Assembly: GCA_048939595.1 (NCBI GenBank)
Contig: JBHLPI010000015.1
Coordinates: forward strand, 1 to 35,164
DNA from: Hermodarchaeum sp048939595
GTDB taxonomy: Archaea > Asgardarchaeota > Hermodarchaeia > Hermodarchaeales > Hermodarchaeaceae
Direction of reading: 5' to 3'
Length of the DNA stretch: 35,164 nt
Part shown: positions 21,514-30,409 of the stretch, piece after piece
Position numbering within the stretch: position 1 is the stretch's first letter
How the letters are laid out: each line of letters opens with the position of its first letter
Made by a program: the position numbers and the translations under genes
Notes under the pieces: model-generated
What the model was told of the DNA's origin: nothing
The model's input: only the letters and a program-made list of their open reading frames with translations
The model's database searches: none

Positions 21514-23058
21514 ATAAACGCATTTTCCTCCCACATAAGTTGCTAACACTTTGACATCTTTCAACTGATCTGGATCGATTTCAAAGGGATCCTCAGAGAG
21601 GATGACAAAATCTGCGAGTTTTCCTCTGGATAATGTTCCTTTCTCGTTCTCCTCAAAACTTGCAAATGCTGCATCAATAGTATACAACCTTATGGCTTCT
21701 TCTGTCGAAATTCGGATTGAAGGATATGGATGGGTTGCAGCCGAATAGATGCCATATATAGGATCCATGGGCATACAATCAGAACCGAAAGCAACTTTGA
21801 TTCCCGCATCCAGAATTCGGCGAAAATTGTTTAGCTGTTTAGCCCGTTCGGGACCTAGTCGTACATCATACATGCCCCCGGGGAGTCCCCAACGGTTTAC
21901 AAAATTCGGTTGTTGGAGAAGCAGTATATCCAATTGCTTTACTCGTTCAATTAGTGGTTTTGTAAGGATTTCCGCATGAATAATGTTATGACGCAGTTTT
22001 CTGACAGCCTCGGGGCTACTGGTGTTTTCATGCACTCGAATCACCATTTCAATGGCCCGATCACCAATCGCGTGAGTACTCACCTGTAATCCTAGCTCAT
22101 TTGCTGCCGTAACCAAGTATCGATAATCTTCTTCATCCATGAGCATCAGACCATCCGAATCGGGTTTGTCATGGTAGGGCTGTGATATTGCAGCGGTTTG
22201 AGCTCCAATTGAACCATCGATGAACACCTTTACTCCACCCAACCTGAAGTAGGCATCGCCCAATCCAGAAGGAATTCCAAGTCCTGCTAATAGGTCAAAA
22301 AATAAGCGTTCTAAATTCGCATAAATGCGAACCGTCAGTTTGTTTTCTTGTCGAAGTTTAAGGTAGGTTCCAATGAATGGAAGTTGCTGCTTGTAGAGGT
22401 TTTCATGAAGCGATGTAATACCCACACTATTGGCATATCGGCAACCTTCGAGGATTACTTGCGCAAGGTCTTCTTCTCCGGTCTGGAACTTACCGGTATC
22501 AATGGTGATATCACGCAGAACTCCTGTTACCTTTCCGGATGAATCTCGGTCTACCCCTGGCTCGTCGAAATTTAAATCTAATTTTTGCAAAGTGAACGAA
22601 TTGACGCTAATGAGATGTCCACAAACGCGAATTAAAATTACAGGATTATCTGGTGTTAAAGGATCAAGGTCTGCTTTTGTGATATATCGTGGGGTTTTCC
22701 AGGTACTTTCATCCCAGTTATACCCCAAAATTAGTTTGCCTTTTGGAACTACATCTGCCCGCTCTTTCACCAATTGAAGGGCTTCCTCAAGTGAGGTAGT
22801 ACTCCCTAAATCAAGATGAAGTATCTTTTGTCCTAATCCCGCCAAGTGTGCATGGGTGTCAATGAAACCAGGTAATATAGTGCGATGTTCCATGTCTAAG
22901 GTTTGCGTTGCCTTATCAAGAAACACATCAATTTCATCTCTGTGTCCGATGGCGAAAATCCGTTCATTACTAATCACCATTGCTTCCGCTAGTGGTGCTG
23001 TGGTATCCATGGTTCGAATATTGGCATTCAGAATCACGAGATCAACGTGAACTGCCAT
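21502..23058 (-). CDS. Amidohydrolase, YtcJ-like (metal-dependent)
   Basis: Encodes 518 residues from ATG 23058; an in-frame ATG at 23112 adds an unlikely N-terminus. The composite amidohydrolase fold is complete: an N-terminal strand domain (LVILNANIRTMD), the metal motif LPGFIDTHAHLAGLG, GYNWDES, the GGVKVFIDGSIGAQTAAI stretch typical of YtcJ-like enzymes, the metal His in STHAIGDRAIEM, IHAEIL, and FGSDCMPMDP with the catalytic Asp. The C-terminal strand domain closes with KGTLSRGKLADFVILSEDPF. Substrates of this group include N-acylated amino acids and amides; the specific one is unknown. It is a cytosolic enzyme without a signal sequence. Confidence 0.87.
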   Translation of the reverse strand: MAVHVDLVILNANIRTMDTTAPLAEAMVISNERIFAIGHRDEIDVFLDKATQTLDMEHRTILPGFIDTHAHLAGLGQKILHLDLGSTTSLEEALQLVKERADVVPKGKLILGYNWDESTWKTPRYITKADLDPLTPDNPVILIRVCGHLISVNSFTLQKLDLNFDEPGVDRDSSGKVTGVLRDITIDTGKFQTGEEDLAQVILEGCRYANSVGITSLHENLYKQQLPFIGTYLKLRQENKLTVRIYANLERLFFDLLAGLGIPSGLGDAYFRLGGVKVFIDGSIGAQTAAISQPYHDKPDSDGLMLMDEEDYRYLVTAANELGLQVSTHAIGDRAIEMVIRVHENTSSPEAVRKLRHNIIHAEILTKPLIERVKQLDILLLQQPNFVNRWGLPGGMYDVRLGPERAKQLNNFRRILDAGIKVAFGSDCMPMDPIYGIYSAATHPYPSIRISTEEAIRLYTIDAAFASFEENEKGTLSRGKLADFVILSEDPFEIDPDQLKDVKVLATYVGGKCVYSRL

Positions 23059-23215
23059 AGTATCAGGCGCTCCGTGCAAGAACCTTATCCATGAATAAAG
23101 TGTTCTTATCATTATTTGTGTTTAGCATTTTGGAAAGCGCACGAATTTGTCCTAATCCCTCTCGGATTAAGGCTATATACATCCTAGACATAAGAAGAAT
23201 GTCCCGAAAGGTGGT

Positions 23216-23626
23216 TTGATTCAATTGGTTAGAAAACGTAATGTAGCAATCGCTGTAGTCCTTATTGTGGTGATTGGTGCTGGAATCTATTTTGGGCTTG
23301 CATACCCTTTTCCCGTACTCACTCAATCCATCTCACTTACTGGAATTCTATCACAAACCGATATTCCTGTTGTTATCACCTGGCCCAATGCACAAATGCA
23401 GCTCGTGATTGATCTAACTTCGGTCACAGCAATCTGGGGTTTTGAAATACGTGATGCTTCGAATAACTATGTCCATGGTCAAATTGGAATTGCCACATCC
23501 ACAACGAGAATCGAGACACCATGGCTTGTTGCGTCGGGGTCGTATACAATAACCATCACCTGTATTGGTGATCTAGATGGAACAGTTACCGTTTTTGCTC
23601 GAGGATGGCCTTTCATCACAACATAA
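23216..23626 (+). CDS. Small membrane-anchored extracellular protein
   Basis: Encodes 136 residues from TTG 23216; another TTG at 23225 has better spacing from the AGGTGG at about 23209, so the start is uncertain. A single N-terminal membrane helix (VAIAVVLIVVIGAGIYFGLAY) is followed by about 105 residues predicted to lie outside. These are rich in beta strands with alternating Thr and Val (YTITITCIGDLDGTVTVFAR) and have no catalytic motif. It looks like a membrane-tethered beta-sandwich. It sits 93 bases before the solute-binding protein gene and may belong to the same surface function, but no family is recognised. Confidence 0.6.
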   Translation: MIQLVRKRNVAIAVVLIVVIGAGIYFGLAYPFPVLTQSISLTGILSQTDIPVVITWPNAQMQLVIDLTSVTAIWGFEIRDASNNYVHGQIGIATSTTRIETPWLVASGSYTITITCIGDLDGTVTVFARGWPFITT

Positions 23627-23719
23627 GCATTGAAAGGAATTTGCCATTTTCGGCAATCTTATATCCAAAGTCACCAATGGCGGCGACAGGTCATTCGCTT
23701 TTCCCAGGTGTCTCAGAGT

Positions 23720-25693
23720 ATGATCATGAAAGCCACTTCCATCTTCAACTCGAATAACCGCACCCTGCGCACAATTGTGTCCCTGATGTTATGCACGGTT
23801 CTTATCAGTCTCTTTCTTGTGAGTAGTTTTTCAACTTCAGCAAGTTCTGCGGCGCCTTTACAGCCGTTTATGGAAACTTTCGAAAAAAATGGACCGTACA
23901 TAAACAAAGCAATTTTTGGGGTTTATCATGGGTCCGACTCCCAGTGGGCTGCTCTTGTCGATGGTTTAATTGATGTTGGGAATGCTCCGCTTACTCTTGA
24001 TGAACGCAATTATATCGAATTTAATGAATGGGAAGTTAATCAATTCTGGGGAATTGCCTGTAGTACACACTTTGATCCTTTCTTTGTTCAAGAAATCGAA
24101 GGACCTCCTGGCTTCAATGGGTTCCCTTTCAATTATGTAAGTCTTCGTCGGGCAGTCGCAATTGCTCTAAATAAATATGCTATTGCCCAATCGGCTTTTG
24201 GAGAAAGTGGCGTTGCTCTTGACCATATCATTCCGGCGTCCTATCCCGCTTGGCATGAGCCAGATCTCGGAGTGGATTACCGGAATGGTGACATCCAGTA
24301 TGCTATAGACGTTCTCGAATCCGCAGGCTTTATTGATTTCAACCTTGATGGTTATCGTGATGCACCGAATGCAACCGAAGTTGTATTGAGCTTATACTAT
24401 ACACCTACTGAACTAGCTACAAAATATACTCAGCATTCAAAAATTGCTACCAATACTACCTTAATGGCTCAGACAATTCAAGCCACTATAGAAGCCCTCG
24501 GTTTTCAAATTAATCTTTATCCTGTCTCTGAGGCAACCCTCTGGGCTTACACCCACATTGGCTACCGTGCATACCAGATGGCCCTAATCCCATTGCAAAT
24601 TTATAATCGAGCTCCAGAATTTTTACAAAATCTATTCTACTCATATACGATTCCTGTAATTGATTCACCAACTGATGAAACCCTTCTTTACTCATCTAAT
24701 ATAATGAACTTCCACAATGCAACCGTCGATACTCTCATCGAAACAATGAATACAACCACTGACTATGACGATTTTCAGACGGTCTTATCGCAGCTCCAAG
24801 TCGCAATCGCTCAAAATCAGCCCCTTATTCCTCTATGCACACGGTATGAATATACCGCACAACGAACTGATCATTACGAACGATGGTTTAATGAACCTGG
24901 AGTTGGAGCTGCGAACCAATGGAGTCTATTGCAATCTCGATTGATAACAGGCCAACCTGAAAAGCATCCAATAACCGATGTTGGGGGGTCTATGGATATT
25001 GGCCTTAATGATATGCCAGCAACACTGAATCCCATACTTGCTACCCTCCCAGATACTTGGCTTATCTTGGATTCTATCTATAGCCGTTTGGTTCGGATGA
25101 ATCCAATAACAGGGGAACCGGTTCCGGATTTAGCACAAAGTTGGACGATAGAACCTGTCGGGGATGAGTTGCGAATGGTATTCAATCTTCAAAATAATGC
25201 TTCCTGGCATGATGGAGAGCCTTTCACAGCTGACGATGTAGCATTTACCTATAATTATACAAATGACTTGCCTGGACCTTGGCCTCTACTTCGACCCAAA
25301 CCGTACATACCCATTTCAAGCATTGAAGTCCTCAACAATGTCACAATCGCCATTACAACACCACTCAATGGTTATTTTGCCCTTTTTGACATCTCTGAGT
25401 TCGTTATCCTACCTCAACACCTCTGGGAAGGTATTCTTCAACCCGCGTATTTCGATAATCCCCGTCCCATTGGTACAGGACCCTTTATGTTCGATAAACG
25501 TCCGGAGCCTGGACTAATTTACCTTAGCTATTTCCCTGATTATCATTATGGCATTCCCGGCTCTCGTGAATTACCGGTCTTTATCGACTATTCCTTCCTC
25601 ATCTGGCTTGGTGGCGGGATTTTCGTGGTAGCCTTGACCCTTATTGGGGCGATATGGTTCCTTCGAAGAACTCCGCACGGTTTCACAAAATAA
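23720..25693 (+). CDS. Family-5 solute-binding protein with circularly permuted domain order
   Basis: Encodes 657 residues from ATG 23720 (ATG 23726 also possible; the TTG at 23630 has a poor N-terminus). A signal sequence covers about 15-45, and a C-terminal helix (SFLIWLGGGIFVVALTLIGAIWF) anchors it. SBP_bac_5 motifs are present but in the wrong order. The usual C-terminal half comes first: LVDGLIDVG, VSLRRAVAIALNKYAIA, YAIDVLESAGF...DGYRDAP and the PLIPLC ending, about residues 60-410. The usual N-terminal half follows: LNPIL, LDSIYSRLVRMNPITGEPVP, LAQSW, ASWHDGEPFTADDVAFTY, and GTGPFMF with FPDYHYG, about 420-615. The chain breaks where a normal protein would be continuous. It would bind peptides or sugars at the cell surface. 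No ABC permease or ATPase gene is nearby. Confidence 0.75.
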   Translation: MIMKATSIFNSNNRTLRTIVSLMLCTVLISLFLVSSFSTSASSAAPLQPFMETFEKNGPYINKAIFGVYHGSDSQWAALVDGLIDVGNAPLTLDERNYIEFNEWEVNQFWGIACSTHFDPFFVQEIEGPPGFNGFPFNYVSLRRAVAIALNKYAIAQSAFGESGVALDHIIPASYPAWHEPDLGVDYRNGDIQYAIDVLESAGFIDFNLDGYRDAPNATEVVLSLYYTPTELATKYTQHSKIATNTTLMAQTIQATIEALGFQINLYPVSEATLWAYTHIGYRAYQMALIPLQIYNRAPEFLQNLFYSYTIPVIDSPTDETLLYSSNIMNFHNATVDTLIETMNTTTDYDDFQTVLSQLQVAIAQNQPLIPLCTRYEYTAQRTDHYERWFNEPGVGAANQWSLLQSRLITGQPEKHPITDVGGSMDIGLNDMPATLNPILATLPDTWLILDSIYSRLVRMNPITGEPVPDLAQSWTIEPVGDELRMVFNLQNNASWHDGEPFTADDVAFTYNYTNDLPGPWPLLRPKPYIPISSIEVLNNVTIAITTPLNGYFALFDISEFVILPQHLWEGILQPAYFDNPRPIGTGPFMFDKRPEPGLIYLSYFPDYHYGIPGSRELPVFIDYSFLIWLGGGIFVVALTLIGAIWFLRRTPHGFTK

Positions 25694-25708
25694 CCACCGA
25701 CTGCAAGG

Positions 25709-26500
25709 CTATTCATACAGCTCCTGTAAAAACGACTCTACAATAGAATTGAATATGGTGTGGTTTTCGAGCATACAGTTGTGCCCTGCTCCTGAAATAA
25801 CCTCATACCTTACTTGAGGAATCAATTCCACCATTCGATCGAGGAGCTGTTGATCAACCGCTGATTCATATTCACCTGTAATAATGAGGGCAGGGACTTG
25901 GATTTCTGAAAGCCGCGAAACTACATTGAAGTCCTTAACATGTTGAAGGATTTCAAGGATAACATAGGTTGGTGTTCGCATCGATTCCGCATTCACCCAT
26001 TCGACAAGTTCCTGATTTACATCAGGGGCAAAGAGGGCTTTTTCGGTGAACTTTGCTGCTCTTTTTCGGGATATACGAATTAAAAACTGTAGTAGACTAA
26101 ACTCGAGGTTGCGTTTAAAAGTGGCAACTGGATGAGGGCTCGTTCCAACTAAGACTAGTCCTCGGGGGTTCACCAGTTCATCCAAAGTAGCTTGAAGGGC
26201 AATCATTCCACCCAAGGAATGTCCAATCAAAACAGGATTCGATATTTGCTGAGTCGCTAGAATAGATTCAAGATCCTGTATGTGGTCCCTGATAGAATAT
26301 CCATGTGCTGGTTTCTCGGAATCTCCGTGTCCCCGTAAATCATAGGCGATTACTAGGTTACTCTGAGCAAATAGGGGAATCTGGTACTTCCAGAACCGAT
26401 GGGAGGCAGCCCAACCGTGAATGAAAACAAGAGGAGGGCCTTGCCCTTCTGTGTGTTCATACAGCTGCACAATAGCTTCATTTGTTTCAATCATTTGCAT
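25709..26500 (-). CDS. Alpha/beta-fold hydrolase
   Basis: Encodes 263 residues with the typical fold. HGWAASHRFW (about 28-37) makes the oxyanion region, and YDLRGHGDSEKP (54-65) is standard. The nucleophile elbow is IGHSLGGM (Ser94), and the catalytic His is in SGAGHNCMLENH near the C-terminus. The acid position is odd. The usual G-x-x-D reads TGEYESAVD, so Glu may stand in for Asp, or the nearby Asp may serve. Relatives include esterases, C-C hydrolases and dehalogenases; no substrate can be given. There is no signal sequence. It lies tail to tail with the solute-binding protein gene, 15 bases apart. Confidence 0.82.
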   Translation of the reverse strand: MQMIETNEAIVQLYEHTEGQGPPLVFIHGWAASHRFWKYQIPLFAQSNLVIAYDLRGHGDSEKPAHGYSIRDHIQDLESILATQQISNPVLIGHSLGGMIALQATLDELVNPRGLVLVGTSPHPVATFKRNLEFSLLQFLIRISRKRAAKFTEKALFAPDVNQELVEWVNAESMRTPTYVILEILQHVKDFNVVSRLSEIQVPALIITGEYESAVDQQLLDRMVELIPQVRYEVISGAGHNCMLENHTIFNSIVESFLQELYE

Positions 26501-26607
26501 CTCACGTTAACCGACACAGTGAACCTGGTGCTACTTAGCTCTTCAGAGGTCCTGTCCAAAGAGTTTTTTCTTCCCACGAGAATCAGCAGGCAAGCTGGTG
26601 ATTTATT

Positions 26608-27141
26608 GTGGACGCAACCGATGTCTGGATTGTGATAATCCGCGGAGAAGCAGAAGGTCAGGATGTTCGGGTCGCCCTTGATTTCCAGAATATCGAACCC
26701 CTTTTGGGTCCGCGCAATTTAATCGTCGGTGATGCTTTTGTGGGCCAGTTACTGGAACTGATTCATTCCCATGAACAGTGGGTCATTAAAACGGTAATTG
26801 AAGAGGTGAGGACGCCGCAGGAGCATATTCTTCCTCCCGGCGTTCCGCTATTCGCCATCTTGACAAAGAGTCATCCTCGCGGGCTCTCTGCTGGCGCTCT
26901 CTTTCTCATTGAAGAGGTCGCTCTTCAACCAGATAAAGCACCAGAACTGGCTACAGAAAAGATGGAATTTATTCTGACTCCTGCCAAGCGATTTACCCTA
27001 GTAGGTTTATCTCCAGTGGGATTCACTGCAGCATGTGCAGAAGATCCAAAGTTATTCACTCGGTTCATTTCACGTCTCCTCAAACGCCCAGAAGCCTTTG
27101 AAGAAGTTTCTTTATTACTGCCTCGACAAAACGGAGTCTAA
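26608..27141 (+). CDS. Conserved-looking protein of unknown function
   Basis: Encodes 177 residues from a GTG start with GGTGAT 5 bases before it, which supports the start well. The chain alternates strands and helices without a membrane segment or cysteine cluster. Distinctive stretches are RVALDFQNIEPLLGPRNLIVGDAF, LLELIHSHEQWVIKTVIEEV, LPPGVPLFAILTK and FTLVGLSPVGFTAACAEDP. GLSPVGFTAAC could be a nucleotide- or cofactor-binding turn, but no family is recognised. It is divergent from the hydrolase gene and lies tail to tail with the methyltransferase gene, with a gap of about 22 bases on each relevant side. Probably a cytosolic protein. Confidence 0.6.
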   Translation: MDATDVWIVIIRGEAEGQDVRVALDFQNIEPLLGPRNLIVGDAFVGQLLELIHSHEQWVIKTVIEEVRTPQEHILPPGVPLFAILTKSHPRGLSAGALFLIEEVALQPDKAPELATEKMEFILTPAKRFTLVGLSPVGFTAACAEDPKLFTRFISRLLKRPEAFEEVSLLLPRQNGV

Positions 27142-27163
27142 TTATCCTTGAAGTAATTCCCGT

Positions 27164-27931
27164 TTATCTTTTATGAGCTCGAATTACTAGAAAAAAGGGG
27201 ATGCGCTGTTCACGGGTAAAAAATGGGTCATCCATAATTGGGCGGGGTTCTTCAAATGCAGTTAGATGGAAGCCGATTCGAAGCAGGGCGTTAACATAGG
27301 TTCCAATCGTTCGATGGAAGAAACTAAATGCTTTTGGGAATTCCTCGCCAGTTCTGGTCTTCCATCGCGCTTGGTATTCCTTTTCGCCGAAATAATCCTC
27401 AGTCATGAAAAACAGTCCCTCTCTACGACCTGTTTCACCGTTCTTTTTGCCTAGTTTCCAGTAACCAGGACCATACATGTTGAAAGCAGGATGAACGACA
27501 GAAAAGACGAGAAAGCCATTAGGCCGAAGAACACGGTGAAATTCACTTAAGCTTTTATCTAAACATTCGAGGTTGAGAAGAACAAGGTTGCACAGCACAA
27601 TGTCAAATTCTTCAGCTTTGAAAACTCTCAAATCACAAAGATCAGATAAGACATAATGAATGGGAAGATCAGCGGAAAGTGTCTTACTTTTGGCAATCAG
27701 AGCCTGAGAAAAATCTACTCCCACCACCTTAGCACCCTTTTGGGCATAAAAGCGGGCAAGGTATCCTTCTCCACACCCAGCATCGAGAATTCGGCGACCT
27801 TTAACAGTCCCCATTAATTTCTCCACACACGGGTTGAGAATACTTCGGTGATGCGGGGTGCCTTTGCCACGGATTAATTGAGAGTACGCTTCAGCATTTA
27901 CCTGCCACTGACTACGTAAGTGTTCATTCAT
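27164..27931 (-). CDS. Class I SAM-dependent methyltransferase
   Basis: Encodes 255 residues. The SAM-binding motif I is ILDAGCGEGYLARFYAQKG (47-65), followed by motif II-like VVGVDFS (68-74), the Asp-containing DLCDLRVF (about 96-103) and IVLCNLVLLNLECLD (about 110-124). The C-terminal FFHRTIGTYVNALLRIGFHL, followed by the EEPRP turn, matches the UbiE/Methyltransf_11 type of small-molecule methyltransferase. The substrate is unknown. The relative that methylates bacillithiol in Chlorobi would be of interest given the Bsh genes, but nothing here shows that link, and the genes are 11 kb apart. No membrane segment. It is the last gene of its direction before the unknown membrane protein. Confidence 0.82.
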   Translation of the reverse strand: MNEHLRSQWQVNAEAYSQLIRGKGTPHHRSILNPCVEKLMGTVKGRRILDAGCGEGYLARFYAQKGAKVVGVDFSQALIAKSKTLSADLPIHYVLSDLCDLRVFKAEEFDIVLCNLVLLNLECLDKSLSEFHRVLRPNGFLVFSVVHPAFNMYGPGYWKLGKKNGETGRREGLFFMTEDYFGEKEYQARWKTRTGEEFPKAFSFFHRTIGTYVNALLRIGFHLTAFEEPRPIMDDPFFTREQRIPFFLVIRAHKR

Positions 27932-27983
27932 GATTCATTGTGTAATACAAGCTGTATTAGACTGTGACGACTGGATTATTTTG

Positions 27984-28595
27984 CTAATTAGACTTCTCGC
28001 TTAATTCATCGATTGAGCTGACGAGACGACCAGTGTACCGATTGATTGCTAACGTTAGGATTTGCATAATCAACGTAATGATGATTATTCCAAGGGCAAT
28101 GAACACAATCAGTAAACCGATTTCATAGAACAGAATTCCGGTTAATCCCATTGATGCAAGCCAGGCTGCACCCCAGGGCTGTAGCATGTATTTCAATAGC
28201 AGGTAGTATCCATAAATTCCTGCAACAAGGACAAAGAGAGTAGAAATCGCAAAGAGGGTAAGAACCGTCTTAGTTGCAGAATCATCTGCATCGATGCGTC
28301 CGACACCGGGACCTACAATGAATCGTCGTACACTTCGGTGAAACCTAAGAAACACTCCAAGAAGCCACACAAATAGCAAAAACGCAAAGCCACCACCCAA
28401 AAGGAGGATAAAGATGAAGATATCCTCGTTTGCCACAAGAATTTCCCAAATACCACCGAACATCAAAACAAAAACAATGCCTGCCCCAAGGAGAACCAGA
28501 CATGCCAGAAGTTGTAAACCGAAGGTAACTGAGGCAATTCCTCCGAAAACCCTGTCCCAATTGATTGAACGTTTTTCTTCATTAGATGGAGTCAT
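27984..28595 (-). CDS. Four-helix membrane protein of unknown function
   Basis: Encodes 203 residues from ATG 28595; a GTG at 28604 is in frame. A short polar N-terminus precedes four long hydrophobic segments (about residues 18-42, 56-83, 110-135, 152-182). Between the second and third is a basic, histidine-containing loop (RFHRSVRRFIVGPGVGR). The C-terminus is polar (RYTGRLVSSIDELSEK). No transport or enzyme motif is recognisable. It sits between the methyltransferase and hemerythrin genes on the same strand. Confidence 0.6.
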   Translation of the reverse strand: MTPSNEEKRSINWDRVFGGIASVTFGLQLLACLVLLGAGIVFVLMFGGIWEILVANEDIFIFILLLGGGFAFLLFVWLLGVFLRFHRSVRRFIVGPGVGRIDADDSATKTVLTLFAISTLFVLVAGIYGYYLLLKYMLQPWGAAWLASMGLTGILFYEIGLLIVFIALGIIIITLIMQILTLAINRYTGRLVSSIDELSEKSN

Positions 28596-28722
28596 ATCTA
28601 CCACTTCGTTGAAGGGCTAATTCTGTACCTACCGTGTGGTAAAGTCGAAAAAGATTTGCTTTTTCACTCTCAAGGGGCTAGAAATAGGAAATCCCCTGTA
28701 TATGCTATCTCCAAGGGTGAGC

Positions 28723-29280
28723 CTATAACTTTTCTTCCAATTCTTCTACGATTTGTCTATACCGTTTATGGACGTCTTTACCGCCAAGAATCTCATCAAA
28801 ACGCTCGAAATCAGCTTTCATCTTGTCCTTTTCTTCCTTACTTAGCACTTCCACCAAAGCTGGAAAGACGTCATCCTCTTCCATCTTGAAGTGAGGTTGC
28901 ATTATCTCGAGATACTCATTAACAGCCTTTAGGATATTCTTACGTCCCTCAGATGAACCCCTTTGATAAGCTCGAATACCCTTATGCATTTCATTCGCAA
29001 GATCCAATGCTTCAATGTGTTCTTCGATAAGCACGGCAATATTTCGATCAACTGCTTCAGGTAATTCAGTATCGTGCTCACGAAGTGTATCAAAGAGAAT
29101 ATCTTCCTCCTTTGAATGATGGACTACATCGGCGTAACCGCGAATAAACTCGACGATCTTCCAAAAAATAGGGGCAGGAATTTCTTCTTCATCTTCAAGC
29201 TTCTCACGAACTTTCTCTATAATAGTAAAAACTCTATCAACCAATTTGTGTTCATCAAGCAACGTGTCAATTGGGTACAT
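28723..29280 (-). CDS. Hemerythrin-like (HHE) cation-binding protein
   Basis: Encodes 185 residues from ATG 29280, with GGAGGT 8 bases upstream. The four-helix HHE bundle shows all expected iron ligands: His11 (LLDEHKLVDRV), His54/55 with Glu58/59 (VVHHSKEEDILF), His88 (LIEEHIEALDL), and His130 with Glu134 (PHFKMEEDDVFP). Family members bind a di-iron centre and carry or sense oxygen or nitric oxide, or store iron. A C-terminal charged helix of about 45 residues (KEEKDKMKADFERFDEI, then KRYRQIVEELEEKL) extends the usual bundle. It opens a neighbourhood of iron and oxygen proteins (to 31785). Confidence 0.85.
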   Translation of the reverse strand: MYPIDTLLDEHKLVDRVFTIIEKVREKLEDEEEIPAPIFWKIVEFIRGYADVVHHSKEEDILFDTLREHDTELPEAVDRNIAVLIEEHIEALDLANEMHKGIRAYQRGSSEGRKNILKAVNEYLEIMQPHFKMEEDDVFPALVEVLSKEEKDKMKADFERFDEILGGKDVHKRYRQIVEELEEKL

Positions 29281-29411
29281 GGGAGTCTACCTCCACTTCC
29301 AAAGTGTACCCACCTTGTTCATATCCTCTTGAAAAAACTTGCCTCTCTGCAATGTTTTTAGACTAAAAGCTTATTCCGAAGGTTCTAATCTATGATTACT
29401 GGCGATAAGGA

Positions 29412-30338
29412 ATGGTAACCCCCCCTGCGTTGTTTCTTGGTGGCGTTTTCATGGGAATTCTGGGTGCTGCCTTTTTTGGTATGTCAAATGTGGTCTACAA
29501 ATCTCAAAGTAATGCCATCCAACCGATCGCCATTAATGCCTTTAAGATGTGGTTAGCCTTACCTGTTATCACCCTTGTTGTTTTACTCTTGCTCCCTTTG
29601 ACGGGATTCAATGTCCCTCTCGCTTCAATCCCCTTTCTGGCTCTTTCGGTCATCTTCGGGGCAGGAATTGGTGACCTCCTATATTTAACAAGCCAATCGC
29701 GCATCGGTGTGTCCCGAGCATTTCCAATCGCTATGACCTTTCCCATTATTACCTATTTCTTGTCAATCTTCTTCTTACACGAGTTACTGCTTCTAACCCG
29801 CTTAGTCGGCGTTATATTGGCAATACTTGGAATCGGTATTATCACCCGAGAACAGGCAATTCAAGACTCTGATGCTATTCAGATAAACGTGAAAGAATCC
29901 CTAACTAGTTGGGACAAACTTGGCATTGTCCTCGCAATCGGTGCAGCCCTGTGCTGGTCAACAGCAACAGTCATTCTGCAAATCGGATTGATTGGAGCTG
30001 ACCCAATCGATTCCAATCTAATACGAATAACAATCGGGTCCCTTTTTCTGCTTCCCATTTTCCTTTTCGCTCGAAAACGAGGCATGTCGCTCCCAACTAG
30101 ACGCGCAACAAAACTAGTCCTTATCGCCGCTTTCTTTGGCATGGGCATTGGTTCAATTCTTTACGTGAATGCGGTTTTTTTCACTGGAGCTGCCGTGACC
30201 TCTGTCATAGCCGCGACAGCACCTCTCTTTGCATTACCATTCACTATCATCTACCTGAAAGAAAAAGTCACACCCCTTATTCTCATTGGCACCATTCTCT
30301 CAATTATTGGAGTATGGTTAGTTGTCTTAGGATTCTAA
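29412..30338 (+). CDS. EamA/DMT-family transporter
   Basis: Encodes 308 residues with ten hydrophobic segments in two repeats of five, the hallmark of EamA drug/metabolite transporters. The first repeat starts GILGAAFFGMSNVVYKSQS and ends with LVGVILAILGIGIITREQ. The second starts with LGIVLAIGAALCWSTATVI and ends LILIGTILSIIGVWLVVLGF. Glycine-rich ends of the fifth and tenth helices (G-x-x-L-x-x-x-G) are typical. The loop between the repeats (EQAIQDSDAIQINVKESLTS) is hydrophilic. Substrates of this family include amino acids, nucleotides and sugars, and cannot be inferred here. A shared hairpin lies between it and the oppositely oriented ferritin-like gene. Confidence 0.82.
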   Translation: MVTPPALFLGGVFMGILGAAFFGMSNVVYKSQSNAIQPIAINAFKMWLALPVITLVVLLLLPLTGFNVPLASIPFLALSVIFGAGIGDLLYLTSQSRIGVSRAFPIAMTFPIITYFLSIFFLHELLLLTRLVGVILAILGIGIITREQAIQDSDAIQINVKESLTSWDKLGIVLAIGAALCWSTATVILQIGLIGADPIDSNLIRITIGSLFLLPIFLFARKRGMSLPTRRATKLVLIAAFFGMGIGSILYVNAVFFTGAAVTSVIAATAPLFALPFTIIYLKEKVTPLILIGTILSIIGVWLVVLGF

Positions 30339-30350
30339 AAAGAAAAGCAC

Positions 30351-30384
30351 TGCGAACCAACTGGAAGAATCCCTTCGGTTCGCA
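30351..30384. terminator. Bidirectional hairpin between convergent genes
   Basis: TGCGAACC and GGTTCGCA (30351-30358 and 30377-30384) pair perfectly. An inner GAAG/CTTC pairing shortens the loop. It lies between the stops of the transporter and ferritin-like genes and could terminate both transcripts. Confidence 0.55.
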
Positions 30385-30409
30385 AATACCAGTTCAAGGC
30401 GATTGATTG

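Noticed and set aside
27164..27931. Possibility that the methyltransferase methylates bacillithiol as in Chlorobi.
   Set aside because: It is 11 kb from the Bsh genes and shows only general class I methyltransferase motifs.
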